Below are positions 34,611 through 44,876 of a DNA stretch of 64,000 bases, piece by piece (position 1 is the first letter of the stretch; every line of letters begins with the position of its first letter). The translations under genes and the position numbers were made by a program. The stretch spans positions 62,001 through 126,000 of the forward strand of contig PMSM01000012.1 of the NCBI GenBank assembly GCA_003168335.1. Reading direction: 5' to 3'. This DNA is from Blastocatellia bacterium (lineage in GTDB: Bacteria; Acidobacteriota; Blastocatellia; Pyrinomonadales; Pyrinomonadaceae). The notes beneath the pieces were generated by a model. The model made no database searches. It saw only the letters and a program-made list of their open reading frames with translations, and had not been told where the DNA came from.

Positions 34611-35780
34611 TCAATATCCCCGCAACTGTTCGCGATAGCCTCCGAAGTTGCGCTTCATCTCGCCCAGGCTGTCGCCGCCGAACTTGTCTCGCAGCGCGGA
34701 CGTAATCACCAGCGCGACCATCGCTTCGCCAATTACTCCGCCGGCCGGAACGACCGTGATGTCTGAGCGTTCGAAGGCAGCGCGCTCTTCCTGTTTCGTG
34801 TCGATGTCTACCGAGCGGAGCGGTCGCCGCAAAGTCGAAATCGGTTTCAGATGCCCGCGTACTCTCAGCTCTTCGCCGTTAGTGACGCCGCCTTCCAAGC
34901 CACCGGCGCGATTGGTGGCGCGAATGAATTCCTTCGTCTCTTCGTTGTAGCCGATTTCGTCGTGGACTTCGGAGCCGGGAAGGGAACTGGCGGCGGTGCC
35001 GGCGCCAATGGCCACGGCTTTCACCGCGGGAATCGACATCACGGCCTGCGCCAAACGACCGTCCAGTTTTAAGTCCCAGGCGGTGTGCGACCCCAGACCA
35101 GGGACGACGCCGCGCGCTACGACTTCGAAAATCCCACCGAGCGTGTCGCCTTCGCTCTTCTTTTGATCGATCAACTCGATCATGCACTGCTGAGCTTCCG
35201 CATCACCGCAACGCAACGGCGCGTCGTCTGCAATGGCGGCGATTTGATCGAAGGTAAGCTCCAAAGGCTGTTCAGGAATTCCGCCGAGCTGAATCACATG
35301 ACTGCGAATCTCAATCCCAAAGTTTGCGAGCAGTTGCTTCGCCACCGCGCCACAGGCCACCCGCGCCGCCGTCTCGCGGGCGGAAGCACGTTCCAGCACA
35401 TTACGCAGATCGCGCGTATCGTATTTCAATCCGCCGGCCAGATCGGCGTGGCCGGGACGCGGACGTTTGACGCGTCTGGATTTCTCGGACGCAATTTCCT
35501 GTGGCTCAACGGACATCACTTCAGTCCAGTTGGCCCAATCTTTGTTTTCAATCATCACTGCCAGCGGCGAGCCCAAAGTTAGCCCATGGCGGACCCCGCT
35601 GAGGATCTCGACTCGGTCAGACTCGATCTTCATGCGCGCGCCTCGGCCATAACCCTGCTGCCGGCGATGCAACTCGTGATTGATCTGTTCGACGTCGACC
35701 GGCATGCCGGCGGGCAGACCTTCGACTATCGCGACCAGTGCGCGACCGTGTGATTCGCCGGCGGTAGTGAAGCGGAACAT
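34611..35780 (-). CDS. aroC: Chorismate synthase
   Basis: 389 residues, normal for the bacterial enzyme that makes chorismate from EPSP using reduced FMN, the last shikimate step. Signatures: [20 protein letters not shown] at the N-terminus, [60 protein letters not shown], and near the end [20 protein letters not shown] with [18 protein letters not shown]. The gene below it on the same strand (def) is separated by repeats; the BamE-like gene upstream ends 4 bases before it starts, so these two are coupled. Confidence 0.97.
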   Translation of the reverse strand: MFRFTTAGESHGRALVAIVEGLPAGMPVDVEQINHELHRRQQGYGRGARMKIESDRVEILSGVRHGLTLGSPLAVMIENKDWANWTEVMSVEPQEIASEKSRRVKRPRPGHADLAGGLKYDTRDLRNVLERASARETAARVACGAVAKQLLANFGIEIRSHVIQLGGIPEQPLELTFDQIAAIADDAPLRCGDAEAQQCMIELIDQKKSEGDTLGGIFEVVARGVVPGLGSHTAWDLKLDGRLAQAVMSIPAVKAVAIGAGTAASSLPGSEVHDEIGYNEETKEFIRATNRAGGLEGGVTNGEELRVRGHLKPISTLRRPLRSVDIDTKQEERAAFERSDITVVPAGGVIGEAMVALVITSALRDKFGGDSLGEMKRNFGGYREQLRGY

Positions 35781-35784
35781 AAGT

Positions 35785-36117
35785 TTAGGGCGAGACGTTG
35801 TAAAACGAGTCGATCACCTTGCCGTTTGCATCAAAATCGATGCCCCATTGCTCGATGAAGCCATAATACCAGAACCTCTCGGCGCAACCTGAGCCACAGC
35901 GCTCCCAAGTGTTAGCCTCGTCGGGCGAGCCCAGAACCTTGAGCACCTCTTGTTTGGTTTGTCCTTTATGTATTTGTTCGAAGTCATTTTCGATTTGCCG
36001 AACGCGATAGATCCTGGCAGAAGCGTAGCTGACGATGGTGAGGGCAACGAGGACGACGAGAATGCCGACACTCACGATTACTCTTTTCCAGGAAAATAAG
36101 GGTCTGCGAAATTGCAT
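35785..36117 (-). CDS. SmpA/OmlA (BamE)-like small membrane-anchored protein
   Basis: 110 residues from ATG 36117, preceded by GAGG; a longer frame runs into the FAD oxidase gene and has no support. One N-terminal membrane helix ([20 protein letters not shown]) is followed by [20 protein letters not shown] and [12 protein letters not shown], the SmpA/OmlA pattern (ghTxeeVlallGsPd), then [20 protein letters not shown]. Cys68/Cys72-type cysteines ([10 protein letters not shown]) may form a disulfide. It has no lipobox, so it is BamE-like in fold only. Located between the oxidase stop (8 bases away) and aroC. Confidence 0.75.
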   Translation of the reverse strand: MQFRRPLFSWKRVIVSVGILVVLVALTIVSYASARIYRVRQIENDFEQIHKGQTKQEVLKVLGSPDEANTWERCGSGCAERFWYYGFIEQWGIDFDANGKVIDSFYNVSP

Positions 36118-36124
36118 AGCATCC

Positions 36125-37651
36125 TCAGAGATAATCTTCCGAAAACATATTTCCTCTACCAAGAATCCCGGCCGGATCGAACGCGCGTTTCATCGCAGCC
36201 ATCTCGCGCAAGTGATCTTCGCCGTAAAGCTCGAGCAAATACTCGCGTTTAAGTTTACCGATCCCGTGTTCGGCGGAAATTGTGCCGCCGACATCAACTG
36301 CGCGACGAATGAATGTTCGGTAAATCTCCCACGCCTTCGCCGCTTCCTCGTCGTTGCGCGGCAGAATGTTAACGTGCACGTGATTGTCGCCGATGTGGCC
36401 GAAGATTGTGTAGCGAAGATTACCGCCGCGCAGACTATCCTGGTAAAAGCGCAGCATTCCGACAAATGCTTCATCGGGCACGGCCATGTCGGTCGAGACT
36501 TTGCGTTGATTGTGATGCGCGAACCATTCATTCATCAGCACCGGCAACGCATGACGAAACTCGCGCAGCTTCGCCTGGTCGGCTTCATTGGTCGCGAACC
36601 ATGAGCTTTCGACCATAGCCTGATTCCGCTCCAGCAGTGCCAACCACTCGGTCATCAGAGAATCTTCGGTTGACGATGTCGTCTCCTGCTCGAAAAAAAT
36701 CGCGCCGATGGCTGCGAGCGGAACCGTCTCGTATTTCTGGCGCAGAAAGTTGAGCGATTCGACGTCAAAGTATTCCAGCGCCCGCGCCTCGACTTTCCCG
36801 GTTGAATCTCTTGAGCCCTCCCTGATGGTCGGGCTAATGCCGCGATTTGCCAGTGATCGTTCTCGCGCCTCTCTCACAAACGCGAGCAGCTCTGCTTCTG
36901 ACTTGAAAAAGACCACCCCACTCAGCAGCCCCTCGGGTTTCGGCAGGAGCTTCACTTCAATTTCCACAATCACGCCGAGCGTTCCCTCACTGCCAATGAA
37001 GAGGTCGATCGCGTCCATTCCCGGAGCGACGTAATAGCCGGAAGCGTGTTTGCGAACCTGAGGCATGCGATACGTTGGCAGTCGAGCTTCGATCAAGTGG
37101 CCGGAAGGAAGGGGAATAGCGATCGTGTTATTAGTGTCTGCCGTTATCTCACCGCGCCGAAGATCGATCACGTGGCCTGTCGCCAGAGCAATCTTCAAAC
37201 GCTCGACATAGTTTCGGGTCGGGCCATACTTGAACGTGCGTGCGCCCGAAGCGTTGGTGGCCACGGTGCCGCCAAGAAAACAACTTCGTTCGGTTGGATC
37301 GGGCGGATACAGCAGACCTTCTGATTCAACAGCTCGTTGAAAGTCGGCGAGGATTACGCCGGCTTCAGCAATCGCGCGGCCACCGCCATGGTCATCGTGG
37401 ACAATGCGACTTATGCGATTCAGCTTGTCGGTTGCCAGCACGATGCCGCCAAAAGGAACGCGACCGGCGACGGTGCCGGTGCCCGCGCCGGAGACGGTCA
37501 CCGGAATTTGATCTCTCACTGCCTGGGCCAGGACGTCGGCGACTTCCTCGGCGCTTTCCGGGAAGGCGACACGCTCAGCGAAACCCCCACTCACATGTGA
37601 GGAGTCCCCAAGGAACGATTGGATTTCGTCTGAGTGTGACTTGGTTAACAT
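36125..37651 (-). CDS. FAD-linked oxidase, GlcD/D-lactate dehydrogenase type
   Basis: 508 residues. The FAD-binding PCMH domain covers about 20-215: PVTVSGAGTGTVAGRVPFGG, LYPPDPTERSCFLGGTVATN, ASGARTFKYGPTRNYVERLK and IGSEGTLGVIVEIEVKLLPK. The C-terminal oxidase domain ends in the signature HIGDNHVHVNILPRN and GGTISAEHGIGKLKREYL, with the metal and flavin-facing His residues. Glycolate, D-lactate or another 2-hydroxy acid are possible substrates. A 25-base palindromic repeat is inserted in frame near residues 270-280 (read ISPTIREGS), in a variable linker, so the enzyme may still work. Confidence 0.9.
   Translation of the reverse strand: MLTKSHSDEIQSFLGDSSHVSGGFAERVAFPESAEEVADVLAQAVRDQIPVTVSGAGTGTVAGRVPFGGIVLATDKLNRISRIVHDDHGGGRAIAEAGVILADFQRAVESEGLLYPPDPTERSCFLGGTVATNASGARTFKYGPTRNYVERLKIALATGHVIDLRRGEITADTNNTIAIPLPSGHLIEARLPTYRMPQVRKHASGYYVAPGMDAIDLFIGSEGTLGVIVEIEVKLLPKPEGLLSGVVFFKSEAELLAFVREARERSLANRGISPTIREGSRDSTGKVEARALEYFDVESLNFLRQKYETVPLAAIGAIFFEQETTSSTEDSLMTEWLALLERNQAMVESSWFATNEADQAKLREFRHALPVLMNEWFAHHNQRKVSTDMAVPDEAFVGMLRFYQDSLRGGNLRYTIFGHIGDNHVHVNILPRNDEEAAKAWEIYRTFIRRAVDVGGTISAEHGIGKLKREYLLELYGEDHLREMAAMKRAFDPAGILGRGNMFSEDYL
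36812..36836 (-). repeat. TAGCCCGACC palindromic repeat inside the FAD oxidase gene
   Basis: On the minus strand it reads tagcccgaccatcagggagg then gctca. It matches the intergenic copies at 23581-23604 and 23952-23976 with about one mismatch each. Read in frame as I-S-P-T-I-R-E-G-S. Confidence 0.85.
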
Positions 37652-37658
37652 CAGTTTG

Positions 37659-37760
37659 AACCACAGAGGACACAGAGGAAAAAGACAAAGAACGGGTCAG
37701 AGTGTCTTTCAGCTTCGACTATCCAGACCCAATTTGTTCCTCTCTGTGTCCTCTGTGGTT
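37659..37760. repeat. ACCACAGAGGACACAGAG inverted repeat
   Basis: Left arm aaccacagaggacacagagg (from 37659) and right arm ending ctgtgtcctctgtggtt (to 37760) are reverse complements except for a 2-base insertion. They lie between uvrB and the FAD oxidase gene and could form a long hairpin. Confidence 0.8.
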
Positions 37761-37770
37761 TGTTATGGTC

Positions 37771-39759
<1,989 letters not shown>

Positions 39760-39879
39760 AACCGAGAATAGTAAGGGGTAAGGGGTGATTGGAACAAATT
39801 CGGCGAGAGAGGCGCCGGCTAGTTTTGATAAAGATCGTTACATTTACGCCAAGGCCCAACCTGAACTAAACTGGCTTAG

Positions 39880-40074
39880 ATGAGCATTCAGGAACTAATA
39901 GAAAAAGAGGTCGCCAGTTTGCCCGAGAATCTTCAACGCGAGGTTTACACCTTCGCGCGGTTTCTCCGCGAGCAGTCCCGGGATAACTCATTCAACGGCC
40001 TTCTGCTCAGCGAGTCTGTGCTGAGCAAAGAGTGGAATACCCCTGAGGAAGATGCTGCATGGGCAAATCTATAG
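39880..40074 (+). CDS. DUF2281-type small protein, antitoxin-like
   Basis: 64 residues: MSIQELIEKEVASLPENLQR, then EVYTFARFLREQSR, then LLLSESVLSKEWNTPEEDAA. The first helix pair is the DUF2281 pattern (lP..lq.EvldFieFL), and the LSESVLxxxWxxPEEDxAW tail is common in antitoxins paired with PIN or ParE toxins. No toxin follows; a HicBA pair begins 65 bases later instead. So it is either an orphan antitoxin or has a regulatory role. Confidence 0.75.
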   Translation: MSIQELIEKEVASLPENLQREVYTFARFLREQSRDNSFNGLLLSESVLSKEWNTPEEDAAWANL

Positions 40075-40139
40075 TCGGGAAGCCGATTTGCAAGAACAAA
40101 CCAGTACTATGGTGGTAGTATTTGGGTCAAGGAGTGACC

Positions 40140-40364
40140 ATGGAATCGCAAAAGATAATTATTGAAAAACATACCGATGGTTATGTTGCTTATCCTCTCG
40201 GCCTCAAAGGCGTAGTTGTCGGTCAGGGCGATACCTACGACGATGCACTCGCTGATGTTGAGTCCGCGATTCGCTTTCACATCGAAGCGTTTGGGAACGA
40301 GGTTTTCGAGAGCGACTCTCCTGTGCTGGAAGTGTTTGTTGCTGAGACCAAAGTGGCAGCCTAG
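40140..40364 (+). CDS. hicB: HicB-family antitoxin
   Basis: 74 residues from ATG 40140 with AAGGAG upstream. IIIEKHTDGYVAYPLGLKGV followed by VVGQGDTYDDALADVESAIR and FHIEAFG is the HicB partial RNase-H-like fold (.y.a.cp.lpgv...GdT.eEAl.ni.eAi..). No C-terminal ribbon-helix-helix is present, so DNA binding may rely on another factor. The stop TAG shares one base with the GTG of hicA, giving tight coupling in antitoxin-first order. Confidence 0.9.
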   Translation: MESQKIIIEKHTDGYVAYPLGLKGVVVGQGDTYDDALADVESAIRFHIEAFGNEVFESDSPVLEVFVAETKVAA

Positions 40365-40603
40365 TGGTCAAATTCCCAGTAGACGCGCCCAAAAACAAAG
40401 TGGTTAAGGCGCTCGCCCTGCTCGGGTTCAGAGTTGTGCGCGAGCGCGAACACATTGCGATGGTGCGCTACAATTCCGACGGAACACGGACTCCTCTGAC
40501 GATTCCTAATCACACGCGAATCAAGGGCTCTACTTTGCGCATCATCTGTACACAATCGGGAATCTCGCGGGCCGAGTTTTTGAAGGCTTACGAGCAGAGC
40601 TAA
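40364..40603 (+). CDS. hicA: HicA-family mRNA interferase toxin
   Basis: 79 residues from a GTG start overlapping the hicB stop. KVVKALALLGFRVVREREHI followed by AMVRYNSDGTRTPLTIPNHT and LRIICTQSGISRAEFLKAY is the HicA double-stranded-RNA-binding-like fold. The catalytic His is His30 (EREH), and NHTRIKGSTLR is the usual second block. It should cleave mRNA unless held by HicB. The terminator-like hairpin at 40691-40722 closes the unit. Confidence 0.9.
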   Translation: MVKFPVDAPKNKVVKALALLGFRVVREREHIAMVRYNSDGTRTPLTIPNHTRIKGSTLRIICTQSGISRAEFLKAYEQS

Positions 40604-40690
40604 TTCGTGAAGATCGGCCCCACGCGGATTTTGACTGCTAAGCGCAACAAGTGACTTGACTCCCGCCGCGGTCACCCAATCTACAAACAC

Positions 40691-40722
40691 AAAGGGCGCA
40701 GAGCCATCAACCCTGCGCCCTT
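40691..40722. terminator. Bidirectional terminator between hicA and the HEAT gene set
   Basis: A 10-bp perfect stem aagggcgcag (40692-40701) / ctgcgccctt (40713-40722) with an 11-base loop. On the minus strand it is followed by TTTGTGTTTG, and on the plus strand by CAGGTTTTGG, so it can serve both converging units. Confidence 0.75.
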
Positions 40723-40743
40723 CAGGTTTTGGTTGTCGCTCGC

Positions 40744-43053
40744 CTACAGCATTGACGGAGCTTCAGCCGGTGTCTGGCTGGTGATTTGATAGATTGCTTC
40801 CATCACTGCCGAGCGCACTTCCGGCGGCAGCGATCCGCGCACGGCCATCCGGCGAAACGCGGGCAGAATATCCGGCTGACCGCTCAGCGCTACCAGCTTG
40901 ACCACCGCGAGTCGCACTTCGAGATTCGCGTGTTCTTCGATGGCCCGCATCAACGGCTGGGTTTCGCCGGCCTTCGACATCAGAAACAGCAGCGAGAAGG
41001 CATCGTAAGTTTTATCACGACTTTCGCCGGTAAGATTCCTGATCGCTTCGTTGGCCAATCCCGAGGAAGCTATGGCTGACCCGATTTTGCGACGTCGTTC
41101 CGGAGTTGCTTCGCGCAACGCCCGGGTGAAAGCGGCCGCGCGATCCTCCTGGAGGTCAAACATTGCGCGAGCGGCGGCGCCGCGGACTTCAACCGACTGA
41201 TCGTCAAAGGCAGCACTGATACGGCGAAAAGCGTCCTCACCACCAAAGCGTGGCAGGCCACTGACCGCGGCGGCGCGCTCGGTTGGTTTCTCACTGGCGA
41301 GCTGGCGCAATATGCCCGATGAAAGACCGGCCGCTTCAGGCACGAAATTACTTTCCGGCACGCTGACCGGTGCAAACTCTCCGGCTGCATCATCCTGCAT
41401 CGTTCCGAATTGATCGTCGGGCAAAGTCAGCGGCGCCGCGGTTTCAACCGCCTGTCCCTGGTCGCGATTTTCGCCGCCTACGTCGAACCACTCGGCGATC
41501 TCGGTGACATTTGAACTTTCGGTGTGGAATGACGGCGGCTCATCAGCCTCCGCACGCTCAATCTCGAAAATGAATTCGGGTGGAGCCTGGGCCTTCGCGG
41601 CTTCTTCGGCCACAACGCGCTCGTGTTCAGCATGATGACGCGCGGCTTCCGCCTCCTGGCGCTCGGCTTCTTCCGCCCGGATCTTGGTTTCGATTTCGGC
41701 CCGTATGCGAGCCTCAAGTTCGGTGCGCTGGCGAATTTCTGCTGCGGCCCTCAACCGGCTCTCTTCTTCTGTCTGTAGTCGGGCCTGCACTTCTGCCTGA
41801 CGGCGTGCTTCCTCTGCTGCTTTCAGGCGAGCTGCTTCCTCAGCCTGACGGCGGGCTGCCTGATCAGCACGACGCTGCGCTTCTTCTTCCGCCTGACGGC
41901 GAGCATGCTCAGCCGCTAGTCTCTGGGCTTCCTCTTCTGCCCGGCGTCGAGCCTCTTCCTCGGCCTGTCGACGCGTTTCCTCCTCAGCCTTGCGTCGCTC
42001 CGCAGCTTCCGCGCGCATCTGCGCTTCGATCTCGGCGCGCAAGCGCGCTTCTTCTTCCGCCCGGCTCAGGGCCTCGGCTTCAGCCTTGCGGCGCGCGTCC
42101 TCTTCAGCGCGACGACGAGCGGCGTCTTCCGCCAATCGTTGCGATTCTGCAGCGGCCTTGCCGCGCGCGTCCTCGCGAGCTTGCACGCGTTCGATCTCTT
42201 CTGCTACCGCCCGGAATCTCATCTCTGCCCGGCGACGCAACTCATCTTCCTGAGATTTCTTCCGCGCTTCTGTTTCCAGATAGTGCCGCTCTTGTTCGGC
42301 GCGGCGGTGGGCATGTCCTGCCTCTGCCTGGCGCAGAGTTTCCAACTCGGCTTCGTGCGCTTTCTGTGCCGCCATCATCTGCGCGTCCATTTCAGTGCGG
42401 CGAGCTTCCTCCATTGCGCGCATACGTTTCACTTCCTCTTCCGCGCGCGTCAATTCGTGTTCGCCGATCTGGCGGCGATGTTCTTCCTCGGCGCGTTCAC
42501 GAGCTTCGACTTCGATTCGCTGCTTTTCCTGCTCAGCGCGATGACGGGCGGTTGACTCTTCCATCTGGCGCCAGCGTTCCTGTTCGGTCCGCAAAGTGTT
42601 TTCCGCCGCGAGGCGCGCTGCCTCTACCTCGGCCCGGCGACCTTCTTCGTCCGTGCGCAGGCTCATCAGCTCGGTTTCCAACTGGGTGATCTCTTCGGCG
42701 GTGCTGGCCGCGACGGTCGCATCTTCAACCTGGGTTGCAGATGTCATTGCCGGCGCTTCGAAAGCGGCTTCGGCAAACTCGGGCGCGGGTGACGTAACCT
42801 TAGGCGCAGTAGGCGCGAGCTTAGCGGAGGGCGACACGGGTTCAGGAGCTTCGCTCACCGCAGCACTTGGTCCGGCTCCGGTTTGTTCAGCCTTCAGAAT
42901 CTGGAGAAGTTCGGCCTTGTGCGCCGACAGCGCACTGCGCAGATCTTGAGTGATGGTGCCCTTCGGCGCATCGATGACCAGGCGATCGTCGCCGGAGGTT
43001 TTCACCTCGACGCCCTTTTCGCGGAGTTGGGAAAGCAAATCATGGGCTGTCAT
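40744..43053 (-). CDS. TubC-type docking domain + long charged coiled coil + HEAT repeats
   Basis: 769 residues, three parts. (1) Residues 1-55, TAHDLLSQLREKGVEVKTSG then VIDAPKGTITQDLRSALSAH KAELL, match the TubC N-terminal docking domain, normally a protein-protein connector of NRPS/PKS lines. (2) About 120-490 is an almost pure Arg/Ala/Glu coiled coil (RRQAEEEARRRAEEEAQRLA). (3) About 590-765 are HEAT repeats (FRRISAAFDDQSVEVRGAAA; TYDAFSLLFLMSKAGETQPL). No signal or membrane helix, so cytosolic. Its ATG overlaps the stop of the previous gene by 4 bases. A scaffold role is inferred; no NRPS genes are near. Confidence 0.85.
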   Translation of the reverse strand: MTAHDLLSQLREKGVEVKTSGDDRLVIDAPKGTITQDLRSALSAHKAELLQILKAEQTGAGPSAAVSEAPEPVSPSAKLAPTAPKVTSPAPEFAEAAFEAPAMTSATQVEDATVAASTAEEITQLETELMSLRTDEEGRRAEVEAARLAAENTLRTEQERWRQMEESTARHRAEQEKQRIEVEARERAEEEHRRQIGEHELTRAEEEVKRMRAMEEARRTEMDAQMMAAQKAHEAELETLRQAEAGHAHRRAEQERHYLETEARKKSQEDELRRRAEMRFRAVAEEIERVQAREDARGKAAAESQRLAEDAARRRAEEDARRKAEAEALSRAEEEARLRAEIEAQMRAEAAERRKAEEETRRQAEEEARRRAEEEAQRLAAEHARRQAEEEAQRRADQAARRQAEEAARLKAAEEARRQAEVQARLQTEEESRLRAAAEIRQRTELEARIRAEIETKIRAEEAERQEAEAARHHAEHERVVAEEAAKAQAPPEFIFEIERAEADEPPSFHTESSNVTEIAEWFDVGGENRDQGQAVETAAPLTLPDDQFGTMQDDAAGEFAPVSVPESNFVPEAAGLSSGILRQLASEKPTERAAAVSGLPRFGGEDAFRRISAAFDDQSVEVRGAAARAMFDLQEDRAAAFTRALREATPERRRKIGSAIASSGLANEAIRNLTGESRDKTYDAFSLLFLMSKAGETQPLMRAIEEHANLEVRLAVVKLVALSGQPDILPAFRRMAVRGSLPPEVRSAVMEAIYQITSQTPAEAPSML

Positions 43054-44840
43054 AGTTCGATCACCTCGCGTTCAGTTTCTATGGGATGTGAAGAAGGTAC
43101 AGGAGTGGTCTCGGCAGGATTACTCGGAGCTGCGACTGATGGGACTCTTTCAGGGCCAGCGGTGGCGCAGGCTTCGATAGCGTTTTTAATCAAGGTGCGC
43201 GGCACCTTTCGATCGTTTTCGGTTTGCATCAACGAATTCAACGCACCGATAGCGGCCGGGTCTCGCAAATCCATCAGTGCCTCAACCGCGGTGCGCCGCA
43301 CATCGGGAGATGGATCGTCAAGCGCTCCGATCAAATGCGGCGTCGCTTCGCGATCATGAACAAAGCTGAGCCGGCGCGCTGCGGCGGCGCGTTCATTTTC
43401 CGAGTCGGCGATCCGCAGGTCGCGCGTAGCGTCGTCAAAGTAGCCATGCTTCATGAAAGCAGCCCGGGCGTTTTCGCGACGCGCTACATTTCTACCGACG
43501 ATCCCCGAAAGCAATTCGGCGCCGACTAACTGCCGAGTTTCGCGATCAGCCGATCCGATTACGCCTTCGTCATAGTCTGCGCCGTTCATCAAGTTCCTGG
43601 CTGCTTCCGTGGCTCGTGCGATTCGCTCGCGGCGTGGATCTTGATTGGGCGAGGGCGAAGCGGCGGCGTCCGCCAAGGGTGTCGCGGCCTCAACCGCTTC
43701 TTTGGGCTTAGCGGCTACGGCCATCACTCCGGCGACAGCGGCTGCTTGGGCCACAGTTGGAGTAATCACCGACGCGGGTCCTGATTCCGATGCGGGCTGA
43801 ACACCGGGTGCGGCATCAGTCTTAGTCCTGGTTGATTTGATAAGGCCGGATCGCGCGGGCGCAGACGCCTTAACGCGCCGCCGTTGAAACAGAAACAGTG
43901 CGATTAGCAGCAAGAGCACAACGATGCCAATGGCGACCGGGACGGGATTGAGCTGAGCCAACAGAATCCAATAGTTAATGCGCTCTTTCATCCGGCCCCA
44001 CCAATCTTGCCGCGATTGATTCGTCGCCGGCACCGGAGTTGACTGAGTTGTAGGCGACGCTACGGCTGTAGATAAAGATTTCTGTGCCGGTGTGGGCGCC
44101 GGGATCTTTGCTGTCGGCGAGGGCAGGGGTGACGGGAGGGGCGTCGCGACTGCTCTTGATCCGGAATTCGAAGCCAAAGTTGTGGCCGGGGCGGTTTTGC
44201 CGGTTGAGTTGGAATTGCCGCCGTTGCGCGCACTTGACGAATTGGATCGATCGGCAGAATTTTTATTGGCTGACGATGAAGGGAGCGTTGAAGCATTGCG
44301 CTTATTGGCATTCGCATTTCGGTTCGAATCAGGACCTTTTACCGAGCGCGGAAGGTCTCGGCCCGCGCTCGATGCATTTGAAGAGCTGCCACCCGCGACG
44401 GTGAACACAACATCGAGCCGGTTTGAACGCTGCTCGACGCGCGCGGTTGCGCCCGGCTGGAGTCGAAAAGAAACGACAGTGCTATCGCCGCTGCGCTGCG
44501 CTTTTACATCGGCAAAACCGCGGCCTCGAATTGCGTCGGTGCGTGGTACCTCGGCGGCCGGAATCTTGACATAGAAACGATCGCCGCGACGATACGCCTC
44601 ATAGTCGTTCAAAGACTGATCTGAATTGAGCGCAACGCGTGATCCCTCGGGCGAATCGCTGGAACGTAGAGTGGCGACATGTTGCCGTTTTCCCGGGCCG
44701 CTGGAATTCGTTGGCGCAGGCGGTTTGGTGATCCGGCCTTGCGCGGCCACCAGGGCAGCGCCAAGCAGGAAAACTATGCTGTATCTCAAAACCGAGGACG
44801 AGGCTCTGGCACAGCGGGGCGATTGGTTCATCGTCTTCAT
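43050..44840 (-). CDS. AMIN-like domain + membrane helix + HEAT repeats
   Basis: About 596 residues from ATG 44840 (a TTG 12 bases earlier is also open). A leader segment (VLRYSIVFLLGAALVAAQG) precedes an AMIN-like beta domain at about 55-150 (GSRVALNSDQSLNDYEAYRR; FYVKIPAAEV; VVSFRLQPGATARVEQRSNR). A Ser/Asn/Pro-rich linker follows, then a membrane helix (VPVAIGIVVLLLLIALFLFQ) and, on the other side, HEAT repeats (HLIGALDDPSPDVRRTAVEA; ALMDLRDPAAIGALNSLM). The layout suggests an outside sensing or peptidoglycan-binding part and an inside HEAT scaffold. It overlaps the downstream gene by 4 bases. Confidence 0.83.
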   Translation of the reverse strand: MKTMNQSPRCARASSSVLRYSIVFLLGAALVAAQGRITKPPAPTNSSGPGKRQHVATLRSSDSPEGSRVALNSDQSLNDYEAYRRGDRFYVKIPAAEVPRTDAIRGRGFADVKAQRSGDSTVVSFRLQPGATARVEQRSNRLDVVFTVAGGSSSNASSAGRDLPRSVKGPDSNRNANANKRNASTLPSSSANKNSADRSNSSSARNGGNSNSTGKTAPATTLASNSGSRAVATPLPSPLPSPTAKIPAPTPAQKSLSTAVASPTTQSTPVPATNQSRQDWWGRMKERINYWILLAQLNPVPVAIGIVVLLLLIALFLFQRRRVKASAPARSGLIKSTRTKTDAAPGVQPASESGPASVITPTVAQAAAVAGVMAVAAKPKEAVEAATPLADAAASPSPNQDPRRERIARATEAARNLMNGADYDEGVIGSADRETRQLVGAELLSGIVGRNVARRENARAAFMKHGYFDDATRDLRIADSENERAAAARRLSFVHDREATPHLIGALDDPSPDVRRTAVEALMDLRDPAAIGALNSLMQTENDRKVPRTLIKNAIEACATAGPERVPSVAAPSNPAETTPVPSSHPIETEREVIEL

Positions 44841-44876
44841 CAATTGGGGCAACCCTAACGAAAAACCTTCAGAACA

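Noticed and set aside
41580-42689. 369-codon + strand frame opposite the coiled-coil region
   Set aside because: Pro/Leu/Arg-rich mirror of the GCx/CGx codons of the coiled coil; no ribosome site or domain.
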